From: an uncultured Collinsella sp.
GTDB lineage: Bacteria; Actinomycetota; Coriobacteriia; Coriobacteriales; Coriobacteriaceae
DNA length: 14,837 nt
Assembly: GCA_900547835.1 (NCBI GenBank)
Contig: URIJ01000033.1
Span: 1-14,837 of the forward strand
Direction of reading: 5' to 3'
The notes beneath the pieces were generated by a model, which worked only from the letters and a program-made list of their open reading frames with translations, had not been told where the DNA came from and searched no databases. Each line of letters starts with the position of its first letter. The stretch's first letter is position 1. Below are positions 1-8,073 of this stretch, piece by piece. The position numbers and the translations under genes were made by a program.

Positions 1-2
1 CT

Positions 3-40
3 CGCACGGAGAGCACATTAAGTGCTCTCCGGCTCGTGCG
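3..40. repeat. Imperfect stem-loop at the left edge
   Basis: An inverted repeat pairs 7-16 with 22-31 (10 bp, loop ATTAA), and CGCAC at 3-7 can also pair with GTGCG at 36-40 if a short bulge is allowed. No T-run follows on either strand, so it is not a convincing terminator by itself. It may be the tail of a transcript from the gene left of the window, or a dispersed repeat. From here to 103 nothing else is recognisable. Confidence 0.5.
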
Positions 41-103
41 GAACTCGCGATCGACTTCGTATGCCGCCGGGCAGCCGGGGCCGACGCGAGGTTCAAGATT
101 GTC

Positions 104-136
104 AAAAAAGCGGTCGGCGCGCAGTGCGCCGACCGC
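104..136 (-). terminator. Intrinsic terminator of gyrBA
   Basis: On the minus strand a perfect 11-bp GC-rich stem (110-120 paired with 126-136, 5-base loop) is followed directly by six T residues (104-109). It lies 40 bases past the gyrA stop codon and closes the gyrB-gyrA unit. Confidence 0.92.
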
Positions 137-176
137 CGATGTAAGGGGTCTGATGATTTTTACCAGCTAGGGCCTC

Positions 177-2918
177 TTACTCGTCTAGGAGATCCTCTGG
201 CATGTCGTTGCCGTCGCCTAGGTCGACTGGGGCCTCTTCGGCGTCGGTTGCGGCCTCGGCGCCTTCGCCTTCGGGCTTCTCCTTGGCGGCCGTCATGCGG
301 GCTACGGCGCAGATGCGGTCGTTGTCGTCGACGGTCATCATCTTGACGCCCTGGGTAGCGCGGCCAGTCTGGCTGATCTCGTCGGTCTTGACGCGAATGA
401 CCGTCGCGCCCTCCGTCACGATGAACAGCTCGTGCTGCGGGCCCACCGTCTTCATGGCCGCGAGGTTACCCTTACGCTCGGTCATTTGGATGGTGTAGAC
501 GCCCTGGCCGCCGCGATTCTGCTCCGGGTAGTCCGCGACCGGCGTGCGCTTGCCGTAGCCGCGCTCGGTGATGACGAACAGATCACCGTTGCCGTTAGTG
601 ACTTCCATGCCCAGAACGCTCACGCCGTCCTTCATACCGATACCGCGAACGCCGCTGGTATCGCGGCCGGTGGCGCGCACCTGCTCCTCGGAGAACATGA
701 TCGCCTTGCCCGCGGTGGTGGCCAGGATAATCTTGTCGCCCTCGCGCACGCGGCGCACGTTCAGCAGCGCGTCGTCGTCACGCAGGTTGATAGCGATCAG
801 GCCGTCGCGACGGCTGCGGTCATATGCGCTCATCACGGTCTTCTTGACCATGCCGCTCTTGGTGGCAAACATCAGGTACTCGTCGGCAGGGAACTCGCGG
901 CAGCTGATGACGCTCGCGATCTTCTCGCCTTCCTCGAAGGGCAGCAGGTTGACGATCGCGGTACCGCGCGCCTGGCGCGTACCCACCGGCAGCTCGTGCA
1001 CCTTCAGGCGATAGACCTTGCCCTTGCTCGAGAAGAACAGCACGTACTCGTGCGTGGACGCGATGAACATCTCGTCGATGACGTCGTCCTCTTTGAGGTT
1101 GACGCCCGACACGCCCTTGCCGCCGCGCTTCTGGGCGCGGTAGGCGGCCACCGGGATGCGCTTGACATAGCCGGTGTGGGTGATGGTCACGACCATGTCC
1201 TCGTCGGCGATGAGGTCCTCAACGTCCAGATCCTTTTCGACCTGGCTGATCTCGGTGCGACGCTTATCACCGAACTTCTTGGAGATCTCGCGCATCTCTT
1301 CCTTGATGACGCCCAAGATCTTTTCCTCGTGCGCCAACAGGTCCTCGTAGTAGGCGATGGCGCGACGCAGGCCGTCCAGCTCTTCCTGGATCTTGTCGCG
1401 CTCCAGGCCGGTCAGGCGGCGCAGCTTCATCTCGAGGATGGCCGTGGTCTGCTCGGGCGTAAAGCCAAAGCGCTCGATCAGGCGGCTGCTGGCCTCGGAG
1501 TCGGTCTGCGAGGAGCGGATGATGCTGATGACCTCGTCGATATGGTCAAGGGCCATCAGGTAGCCCTCGAGGATATGCGCGCGGGCCTGGGCCTTCTTAA
1601 GGTCGAAGCGGGTGCGGCGGGTGACGACGTCGACCTGGTGGTCGATGTAGTGCTGCAGCATCTCGCGCAGGCTCAGGCATTTGGGAACGCCGTTGACAAG
1701 CGCCAGGTTGTTGGCGCCAAAGGTCGTCTGCAGCGAGGTGTACTTGTACAGGTTGTTGAGCACGACCTGCGGGATGACGCCCTTCTTGAGTTCGATGACC
1801 AGACGGATACCCTTCTGGTTGGACTCATCGCGCATATCCGAGATACCCTCGATGCGCTTGTCGTTGACGAGCTGGGCGATCTTCTCCTGCAGGGTGCCCT
1901 TGTTGACCATGTAGGGAATCTCGGTAAAGACCAGGCGGCTGCGGCCGGTCTTGGTGGACTCCACGTGAGCCTTGGCGCGCACGGTAATGGAGCCACGGCC
2001 GGTCTCGTAGCTCTGCTTAATACCGGCACTGCCCATGATGATGGCGCCGGTGGGGAAGTCCGGACCGGGCATGATCTGCATGAGCTCGTCGACAGTGGCG
2101 TCGGGATTATCGATCAGGTAGCAGGTTGCCTCGATCGCCTCGGTGAGGTTATGCGGGGCGATATTGGTGGCCATGCCGACGGCGATGCCCTGGCTGCCGT
2201 TGACCAGCAGGTTGGGGAAGCGCGCAGGCAGCGCCTGAGGCTCGGCGAGCGATTCGTCGTAGTTGGGCTGCCAGTCGACGGTATCCTTCTGCAAGTCACG
2301 CAGCAATTCCATGGCGGGCTTTGCCAGGCGGCTCTCGGTGTAACGCATGGCCGCCGCGCCGTCGCCGTCGATGTTGCCGAAGTTGCCGTGACCGTCGATG
2401 AGCGGCGTGCGCATGGAGAACCACTGCGCCAGGCGAACCATGGCCTCGTAGACCGCGAAGTCACCGTGCGGATGGTACTTACCGATAACTTCGCCGACCG
2501 TCCAGGCCGACTTCTTGTGCGGGCGGTTGGGGTAGATGCCGCTCTCGTTCATCGCGTACAGGATGCGGCGGTGCACCGGCTTTAAGCCGTCGCGCACGTC
2601 CGGCAGGGCGCGCGCCGTGATGACCGACATCGAATACTCGATAAATGACTGCTTCATCTCGCGGCCAAACTCCGAAATCTGGAGCTGGCCGCCGTTGATA
2701 TCCTCGCCGGCCGAGGCGCCACGATCGACTTCGCCAAAGCTCTCCTCGAGCTCACCGTCGTCGTCCTCTTCCTCATCATCATCGGCATCGGGGTTATAGG
2801 CGTCCGGATCGCCGTCCTCGCCCTGCTCAGCACGGGCGAGCAGGCGCTTCAAATCGTCGGGCATGCCGGCATCGCCGGCCTCGCCCATGCCCTCGTTATT
2901 GTTGATATCGTCTGCCAC
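177..2918 (-). CDS. gyrA: DNA gyrase subunit A
   Basis: Breakage-reunion subunit of DNA gyrase, which acts with GyrB to introduce negative supercoils ahead of forks and transcription. It has 913 residues. The catalytic tyrosine is Tyr193 (AAMRYTE), the quinolone-binding segment HPHGD starts at about residue 149, and the GyrA-box QKRGGKG is at 596-602 in the C-terminal DNA-wrapping domain. That box and the pairing with GyrB favour gyrase over topoisomerase IV. The GTG start is supported by AGGAGG just upstream and lies 11 bases after the gyrB stop, so the two are co-transcribed. Two oddities stand out. A very acidic extension of about 78 residues precedes the usual N-terminus (Asp/Glu run around residues 45-59), and Phe154 occupies the position of E. 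coli Ser83. Glu158 corresponds to Asp87. The C-terminal tail is also acidic. Confidence 0.97.
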   Translation of the reverse strand: MADDINNNEGMGEAGDAGMPDDLKRLLARAEQGEDGDPDAYNPDADDDEEEDDDGELEESFGEVDRGASAGEDINGGQLQISEFGREMKQSFIEYSMSVITARALPDVRDGLKPVHRRILYAMNESGIYPNRPHKKSAWTVGEVIGKYHPHGDFAVYEAMVRLAQWFSMRTPLIDGHGNFGNIDGDGAAAMRYTESRLAKPAMELLRDLQKDTVDWQPNYDESLAEPQALPARFPNLLVNGSQGIAVGMATNIAPHNLTEAIEATCYLIDNPDATVDELMQIMPGPDFPTGAIIMGSAGIKQSYETGRGSITVRAKAHVESTKTGRSRLVFTEIPYMVNKGTLQEKIAQLVNDKRIEGISDMRDESNQKGIRLVIELKKGVIPQVVLNNLYKYTSLQTTFGANNLALVNGVPKCLSLREMLQHYIDHQVDVVTRRTRFDLKKAQARAHILEGYLMALDHIDEVISIIRSSQTDSEASSRLIERFGFTPEQTTAILEMKLRRLTGLERDKIQEELDGLRRAIAYYEDLLAHEEKILGVIKEEMREISKKFGDKRRTEISQVEKDLDVEDLIADEDMVVTITHTGYVKRIPVAAYRAQKRGGKGVSGVNLKEDDVIDEMFIASTHEYVLFFSSKGKVYRLKVHELPVGTRQARGTAIVNLLPFEEGEKIASVISCREFPADEYLMFATKSGMVKKTVMSAYDRSRRDGLIAINLRDDDALLNVRRVREGDKIILATTAGKAIMFSEEQVRATGRDTSGVRGIGMKDGVSVLGMEVTNGNGDLFVITERGYGKRTPVADYPEQNRGGQGVYTIQMTERKGNLAAMKTVGPQHELFIVTEGATVIRVKTDEISQTGRATQGVKMMTVDDNDRICAVARMTAAKEKPEGEGAEAATDAEEAPVDLGDGNDMPEDLLDE

Positions 2919-2929
2919 GTTACCTCCTC

Positions 2930-4960
2930 TTAAGCATCAAGGAAACGCGCGTCATGCGCATGTTTCTCGATGTACTCGCGGCGATAGCCGACCTCGGAAC
3001 CCATCAGCTCGCGCACGGCACGGTCCGCCACCACGGCGTCCTCGATCGACACGCGCTGCAAGATGCGGGTCTTGGGATCCATCGTCGTCGAGGCAAGCTG
3101 CTTGGGGTCCATCTCGCCCAGGCCCTTGTAGCGCTGGACGGTATAGCCCTTGCGCTTCTTGGTGATCTTGCCGTCCTTGGCCTTGCCGTCCTCGTCGTTG
3201 TCGTCGGGGTTCAGGCCCAGACTCTGGATGGTGTCGCGCAGGATCTCGTCTTCGGGCTGGCGGCCGTTGGGATACACGTAGTGGATCTTGTTGCGCACCT
3301 TAATGCCAAAGATGGGCGGGCAGGCAACATAGACGTAGCCGGCATCGATCAGCGGACGCATGTACTTGTAGAAGAACGTCAGCAGCAGGATGCGGATATG
3401 CGCACCGTCGACGTCGGCATCGGTCATGATGATGATCTTGTGGTAGCGCGCCTTGGTGATATCGAAGTCGCCGCCGTCGCCGGCACTCGTCGTGACGCCG
3501 CAGCCGATCGCGGTAATCAGCGACTGGATGGTGTCACTCGAGAACGCGCGATGGTCACCAACGCGCTCGACGTTCAAAATCTTGCCGCGCAGGGGCAGAA
3601 TCGCCTGGATGTCTCGGCGACGGCCGTCCTTGGCCGAACCGCCTGCCGAGTCGCCCTCTACGATGAAGAGCTCGGTCAGCTCGGCATCGCGCACCGAGCA
3701 GTCAGCGAGCTTACCGGGCAGGGACGCCGTCTCGAGCAGGCTCTTGCGACGGGTCGCTTCGCGCGCCTTGCGGGCGGCGTTGCGCGCCTTGCAGGCCTGT
3801 TGCGCCTTCTTGACGATCTCGCGGGCGGGCTTGGGATGCTCCTCCAAGTAATCGGCGAGGCCGTCGGTCACGATCTTGAGCGTCAGCGCGCGCATATAGG
3901 AGCTGCCGAGCTTGGCCTTGGTCTGGCCCTCAAACTGCGGATCGGGCAGCTTGACCGAGATAACGGCCGAAAGGCCCTCGCGCACATCGTCGCCGGTCAG
4001 GTTGGCGTCTTTTTCCTTGAGCAGGTTCTGCTTGCGCGCGTAATCGTTGATTACGCGGGTGAGCGCGGTGCGGAAGCCCTCAAGGTGCATGCCGCCCTCG
4101 GGGGTGTAGATGTCGTTGGCAAACGACATGACGTTCTCGCCGTAGCCGCTATTCCACTGCAGGGAAACCTCAACCTCGCCCATCTTGGCCACAGGTGCGT
4201 CCGGGTCCGATTTGCCCTCGATGTAGATGGGCTCCTTAAAGGCCTCGGGGACGTCCTTGCCCTCGTTGAGGAACTTGACGAAGTCGATGATGCCGCCCTC
4301 GTAGCAAAACTCCTCCACGTGGGGAGTCGCTTCGCGCTCGTCGGTCAGCACGATTTTGAGGTTCTTATTGAGGAACGCCGTCTCCTGCAGACGGTTGTGC
4401 AGCGTATCGAAATCGTAGATGCAGGTCTCGAAGATCTCGTCGTCGGGCCAGAAGGTGACGGTGGTGCCCGTCGAATCCGAGGTGCCCACGACCTCCATCT
4501 TCTTGACGGTCTTGCCGCGCGAGAACTCCATCTCGTAGGTGTTGCCATCGCGACGAACCTGAACGACCACGCGCTTGGACAGTGCGTTGACGACGGAGAT
4601 GCCCACGCCGTGCAGGCCGCCCGAGACCTTATAGGCCGAGTTATCGAACTTACCGCCGGCGTGCAGGATCGTCATGACGACCTCGAGCGTCGGGATCTTT
4701 TTAACAGGGTGCTCGTCGACGGGGATGCCGCGCCCGTTGTCGACGACCGTGATGGAGTTGTCGGCGTGGACCGTCACCTGGATCTCGGTGCAGAAACCGG
4801 CCATGGCCTCGTCGACGGAGTTGTCAACGATCTCCCACACCAGGTGATGCAGACCGCTGGCGCTCGTCGAGCCGATATACATGCCCGGGCGCTTACGAAC
4901 GGCCTCGAGACCTTCGAGAATCTTAATCTCGCCGCCATCGTAATCGTTTTCGTTTGCCAC
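2930..4960 (-). CDS. gyrB: DNA gyrase subunit B
   Basis: ATPase subunit of DNA gyrase, 676 residues from the start chosen here. The GHKL ATPase domain shows Glu43 and Asn47 in WEIVDNSVDEA, then DNGRGIP at 74-80 and GGLHGVG near 114. The TOPRIM domain shows EGDSAGG at 435-441, PLRGKILNVE at about 456-465, and the metal-binding Asp514, Asp516 and Asp518 in DADVDG. The C-terminal QRYKGLGEM motif is present, preceded by a charged linker (about 584-604). The GTG at 4960 is preferred because AAGGAGG sits 4-5 bases before it. A TTG at 4978 is in frame but has no such site and would place the ribosome-binding sequence inside the gene. No clear promoter is visible between this gene and the terminator upstream. 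Confidence 0.97.
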   Translation of the reverse strand: MANENDYDGGEIKILEGLEAVRKRPGMYIGSTSASGLHHLVWEIVDNSVDEAMAGFCTEIQVTVHADNSITVVDNGRGIPVDEHPVKKIPTLEVVMTILHAGGKFDNSAYKVSGGLHGVGISVVNALSKRVVVQVRRDGNTYEMEFSRGKTVKKMEVVGTSDSTGTTVTFWPDDEIFETCIYDFDTLHNRLQETAFLNKNLKIVLTDEREATPHVEEFCYEGGIIDFVKFLNEGKDVPEAFKEPIYIEGKSDPDAPVAKMGEVEVSLQWNSGYGENVMSFANDIYTPEGGMHLEGFRTALTRVINDYARKQNLLKEKDANLTGDDVREGLSAVISVKLPDPQFEGQTKAKLGSSYMRALTLKIVTDGLADYLEEHPKPAREIVKKAQQACKARNAARKAREATRRKSLLETASLPGKLADCSVRDAELTELFIVEGDSAGGSAKDGRRRDIQAILPLRGKILNVERVGDHRAFSSDTIQSLITAIGCGVTTSAGDGGDFDITKARYHKIIIMTDADVDGAHIRILLLTFFYKYMRPLIDAGYVYVACPPIFGIKVRNKIHYVYPNGRQPEDEILRDTIQSLGLNPDDNDEDGKAKDGKITKKRKGYTVQRYKGLGEMDPKQLASTTMDPKTRILQRVSIEDAVVADRAVRELMGSEVGYRREYIEKHAHDARFLDA

Positions 4961-5010
4961 ACGTCCTCCTTCAGTCAAGAAAATGTGTACAGCCTTACTA
5001 GTTTATCGTA

Positions 5011-5039
5011 AAAAAATACCCTCGGGAACGAGGGTATTT
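5011..5039 (-). terminator. Intrinsic terminator after the DUF721 gene
   Basis: A perfect 11-bp stem (5014-5024 with 5029-5039, 4-base loop) is followed on the minus strand by a continuing T-run. It lies 26 bases past the stop of the DUF721 gene and separates the dnaN-recF-DUF721 unit from gyrBA. gyrBA should therefore have its own promoter or rely on read-through. Confidence 0.88.
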
Positions 5040-5065
5040 GGCTCTACAAGGCCACCAGATGCGAT

Positions 5066-5629
5066 TTAAGGCTCTTTTTTGCTTTGCACGCCCTTGGCCC
5101 ACTCGGCACTGGCTCTCATGGCATTCTCGAGGGCCTCGCGCAGTTTTTGGTCTTCGATGGGCGCCACTTGGCGCTCGATCTCGGTACGCTCGGCATCGCT
5201 GAGGTCGGCGTGCGGGGCCGGCGGTCGCTCGGTCGTCGCCGGGCGCAGGCGCTCCTTGGCGGCGGGCGGCGTGTGACCGGGCGCGGTGGTTTTGAACACC
5301 AGGCCGTCCACATGCGCACCGGCGCGCTCCATGCGCGCGCGGATGATCTCGCGCAACAACGTCATTTCCTGCGTCCACGAGGGCGAGTCGAGATACACCA
5401 GCAGCTCATTGGACTCGGGCAGGTAGCGCAGTCCCGTCACATGCCGCCCCTCGCGCGTGCCCGAGCACACCGCGTTCCATGCGCGATAGACCGCGCGCGA
5501 CTCCTCGGCGGCCTCCATCTGCGCACGGCGCTCGGGGGTCGCGGACGCCAGGATGCGCTGGCGCTCTGCGTTCAAAAACCCGCTGAAGGCGACCGTCTCG
5601 CTCTCGCGCTCGTAATTAGCACGTCTCAC
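5066..5629 (-). CDS. DUF721 / DciA-like protein
   Basis: A 187-residue protein with the DUF721 pattern: RAWNAVCSG at about 48-56, then a His and a beta strand, then LLVYLDSPSWTQEM at about 75-88 and a following helix rich in Arg. In proteobacteria, DUF721 members (DciA) load the replicative helicase DnaB. Actinobacteria usually carry such a gene between recF and gyrB, as here. The C-terminal part is Pro/Ala/Arg-rich and then helical and charged. The GTG start overlaps the end of recF by 14 bases, which implies translational coupling. Family membership is seen in the sequence. Helicase loading in this organism is inference. Confidence 0.85.
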   Translation of the reverse strand: MRRANYERESETVAFSGFLNAERQRILASATPERRAQMEAAEESRAVYRAWNAVCSGTREGRHVTGLRYLPESNELLVYLDSPSWTQEMTLLREIIRARMERAGAHVDGLVFKTTAPGHTPPAAKERLRPATTERPPAPHADLSDAERTEIERQVAPIEDQKLREALENAMRASAEWAKGVQSKKEP

Positions 5630-6722
5630 CCATGCTCACCACCTTGGCTCGATCAAGCAGGTCATCGGTAAAGTACCCCAGGTTGGTCGTAGTTATGACC
5701 GTCTGGATATCATCGCCGATCAGCCGCAGGAAAGCGCCGCGACGCTCGCCGTCGAGCTCGCTCATCACGTCGTCCAGAAGCAGCAGTGGGGCGGTGCCCA
5801 GGACATCGCGAGCCACGGCAACCTCGGCCACCTTCCAGGACAGCACCAGCGTGCGCTGCTGTCCTTGGCTGGCAAATGAACGGGCGGAGCGACCAGCCAC
5901 GGTGAACTCGATCTCGTCGCGATGCGGTCCCACCAACGTCACGCCGCGGCGAATTTCCTCGTCGGCATGCTCGTCAAGGGCAGCCAGCATGCGCTCGTAC
6001 GCCCAGCCCTTCAGCTCTTCGCGATCCTCGACCTGGGGCAAATCCCCCAGCGTGGACGCATAGGTCACGTTGGCGGTCTCACCTGACGCCACTTGCCCGT
6101 AGGCAGTGTGCACATGGCCCGCCAGCCGGTCGAGCAGGGCCAACCGGTGCACGAGCAGGGCCGAGCCCGCGCGGGCAATCGAATCGTTCCACGCGCCGAG
6201 CATCTCGCGGCAGCACCAGGTCTCCTTGAGCAAGGCGTTACGCTGGGTCACGCAGCGCCCATAGGTGCTCGCAAGATCGGCATAGCGTGCGCTCAGTTGC
6301 ATGCCAAAGTCATCGAGGGCGGCGCGGCGCACACTGGCGCCTCGCTTAACCATGTCCAGATGGTCGGGGCAAAACAGCACGCTCGGCAGAACCCCGCGCA
6401 CACCGGCGGCAGAGCATCTCTTGCCGTTGCGGCTAAACGAGCGCCTACCGTCCTCCGCGCTCAATCCCATATCAAGCACGCGGCCGTCGCCCTCGAGCCT
6501 CAGCTCGATCTTGCACGAGCCCACGCCGTCATGGACGAGCTCGGCTGCGGTCGGATGCCTAAACGAGGCGCCGCTCGTCAGCAGCTGCAGCGCCTCTATG
6601 AGATTGGTCTTTCCCGCCGCGTTGGGTCCCGCAAGTATCGTCACGCCCTCGTCCAGGGCAAGGCGATAGCTATCGAAGCTGCGGTAGTGCGCGACGGAAA
6701 GATCGCGGGCGAACATGGTCAT
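5616..6722 (-). CDS. recF: DNA replication and repair protein RecF
   Basis: SMC-like ABC ATPase that binds gapped DNA and helps load RecA with RecO and RecR. It has 368 residues, a normal length. The Walker A motif GPNAAGKT is at 32-39, the ABC signature SQGQQR at 285-290, the Walker B motif LLLLDD at 313-318 with the D-loop SELD at 321-324, and TVITTT near 341. The start could be ATG 6722 or ATG 6716, two codons later. Neither has a good ribosome-binding site, and the gene begins 9 bases after the dnaN stop, so coupling to dnaN is likely. Confidence 0.96.
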   Translation of the reverse strand: MTMFARDLSVAHYRSFDSYRLALDEGVTILAGPNAAGKTNLIEALQLLTSGASFRHPTAAELVHDGVGSCKIELRLEGDGRVLDMGLSAEDGRRSFSRNGKRCSAAGVRGVLPSVLFCPDHLDMVKRGASVRRAALDDFGMQLSARYADLASTYGRCVTQRNALLKETWCCREMLGAWNDSIARAGSALLVHRLALLDRLAGHVHTAYGQVASGETANVTYASTLGDLPQVEDREELKGWAYERMLAALDEHADEEIRRGVTLVGPHRDEIEFTVAGRSARSFASQGQQRTLVLSWKVAEVAVARDVLGTAPLLLLDDVMSELDGERRGAFLRLIGDDIQTVITTTNLGYFTDDLLDRAKVVSMGETC

Positions 6723-6731
6723 GGCGCAGCG

Positions 6732-7835
6732 CTAGATGCGGACCGGCATGACCAGGTACAGGTAGTTGATCTTGTCGTAGGACTTAAAGATGCCCGCCTG
6801 CGAGTAGCTCTTGAGCTCCAGCGTGATCTCCTTCTCCTTGGACAGGGCATTGAGGCAGCCGAAGATGTAGTGGTAGTTGAAGGCGATGGTACCCGACTCG
6901 CCCTCGGCCTCGACATCGATCGTCTCCTGCGCAAGGTCCTGGTCATTGGAAATGGAGGACAGGCCCATCTGCCCGTTCTCGACATCGATCTCGAACTTGA
7001 CGGCGGGGTTGGCGCTCGCGATAACGGCCACGCGCTTGAGGGCGGCGTTAAAGGCGGCGACGTCGATCTTGACGCTCGTCACGCACGAATCGGGGATGAG
7101 CTGCTTGTAGTTGGGGTACACGCCCTCGATGCGACGCGACACGTAGGTGGTGTTGCCGGCCTCGAAGACGACCTGGGTGTCGGTAGCCCCGATCATGATG
7201 GTCGCTTGGCTGGCCATGATGTTCAGCGCGTCGTTAAAGGCGTCAGCCGGAACGTTGAGCTCAAAGGAGCCCTCGAGGGTCGAGGTCTCGACCTGCGTAT
7301 CGCACACGGCCAAGCGGAAGGAATCGGTCGCTACCAGGCGTACGGTGTTGTTCTCGACCTTCATGTGCACGCCGCCCAGGATGGGGCGAGCCTTGTCGGT
7401 CGAGGTGACGCGCCACACGCGGCCGACCATTTCGGACAAGACATCGGTCGGCAGCTCCACGGCACTCTCGATGGCATAGGCCGGAAACTCGGGGAAGTCA
7501 TTGGCATCGAGCGTGTTCAGCCTAAAAGAGCTCTTCTCGCAACCAATCAGCACCTGGCGCTCGGACAGCTCAAAGGTGACCGGGGCATCGGGGAGGGTCT
7601 TGGTGATATTGGAGAGCATCTTACAGGGGATAACCATCTCGCCCTCTTCTTCGACATGCGCCGCGATGCGATGACGGATCGAGATGGTGTAGTTAGAGGT
7701 CTGGAATTCCAAGATGCCGTCTTGCGCCTTGACGAGCACGCCCGACAGGATGGGAAGGGTGGATGCCGAAGCGACACCCTTCATAACGACGCCGATGGCT
7801 TGTGTAAGCGAGCTCTGGCTGACGGTGAACTTCAT
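6732..7835 (-). CDS. dnaN: DNA polymerase III sliding clamp (beta subunit)
   Basis: Ring-shaped processivity clamp for the replicative polymerase and docking platform for repair factors. It is 367 residues, the usual family length, with the typical N-terminus MKFTVSQSSL and the characteristic C-terminal strand ending in YLYLVMPVRI. The ATG start has AAAGG about 9 bases upstream, inside the AT-rich part of the origin region, so the dnaN leader and the unwinding element overlap. It is followed closely by recF. Confidence 0.97.
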   Translation of the reverse strand: MKFTVSQSSLTQAIGVVMKGVASASTLPILSGVLVKAQDGILEFQTSNYTISIRHRIAAHVEEEGEMVIPCKMLSNITKTLPDAPVTFELSERQVLIGCEKSSFRLNTLDANDFPEFPAYAIESAVELPTDVLSEMVGRVWRVTSTDKARPILGGVHMKVENNTVRLVATDSFRLAVCDTQVETSTLEGSFELNVPADAFNDALNIMASQATIMIGATDTQVVFEAGNTTYVSRRIEGVYPNYKQLIPDSCVTSVKIDVAAFNAALKRVAVIASANPAVKFEIDVENGQMGLSSISNDQDLAQETIDVEAEGESGTIAFNYHYIFGCLNALSKEKEITLELKSYSQAGIFKSYDKINYLYLVMPVRI

Positions 7836-7867
7836 CTTTTAATACCTTTCTATAGATATAAATATCT

Positions 7868-7882
7868 TAATAATAGTAATAG
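7868..7882 (+). other. DnaA-trio-like unwinding repeat
   Basis: Five consecutive trinucleotides TAA TAA TAG TAA TAG, read toward the DnaA boxes. This is the polarity described for DnaA-trios in B. subtilis, where the strand reads 3'-GAT-5' away from the boxes. A GC-richer spacer (7883-7894) and a weak DnaA box (7895-7903) follow, as in the described basal unwinding module. Assignment is by pattern only. Confidence 0.55.
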
Positions 7883-8047
7883 CACTGACGAAACTGTTGA
7901 TTACTCCCAAAGACGCAGGTCAGACCCAGAAAGAGAATCGACAGCAACCTGTGTGCAACAGGGGTGGTTTTCCACGTTCAAAACCTGCGCAAAACTTTTC
8001 ATCACCGCGGGTTGGGTTTTAGACACCTTATGCCCGTGGTTTCGACA

Positions 8048-8061
8048 AGTTTTCAACAGGT
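8048..8061 (+). other. Extended DnaA box, copy 1 (dnaA-dnaN side)
   Basis: AGTTTTCAACAGGT on the plus strand, identical over 14 bases to the two copies upstream of the ATPase gene. The 9-base core TTTTCAACA differs at two positions from the classical TTATCCACA. Confidence 0.7.
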
Positions 8062-8073
8062 GTCTCTATTTCC

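Larger units (their letters stand above)
7836..8073. other. oriC: Putative oriC segment (dnaA-dnaN intergenic): AT-rich element plus DnaA boxes
   Basis: This 238-base gap holds DnaA-box-like sequences on the right: TTTTCCACG (7968-7976), TTTTCATCA (7996-8004) and TTTTCAACA (8050-8058), with a weaker GTTTCGACA just before the last. On the left is an AT-rich block (7836-7882, about 83% A+T by eye). TGTTGATTA at 7895-7903 is a further weak box beside it. This arrangement of boxes next to an AT-rich stretch beside dnaA is typical of a bacterial origin. A small inverted repeat CCTGT/ACAGG lies near 7950. Confidence 0.75.

Noticed and set aside
30..105. Possible tRNA, suggested by a GGTTCAAGATT stretch resembling a T-arm
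   Set aside because: No acceptor stem, D-arm or anticodon arm could be assembled around it on either strand.
1..176. Open reading frames running in from the left edge on the plus strand
   Set aside because: Two frames are open, but they cross the stem-loop and the gyrA terminator, and one continues into antisense gyrA. There is no start codon or family pattern.
432..2585. Very long plus-strand open frame opposite gyrA, and similar ones opposite gyrB (2954-5011) and recF/dnaN (6093-8090)
   Set aside because: They are antisense shadows caused by GC-rich codon structure. Their translations are low-complexity and match no family, while the minus-strand genes are unmistakable.
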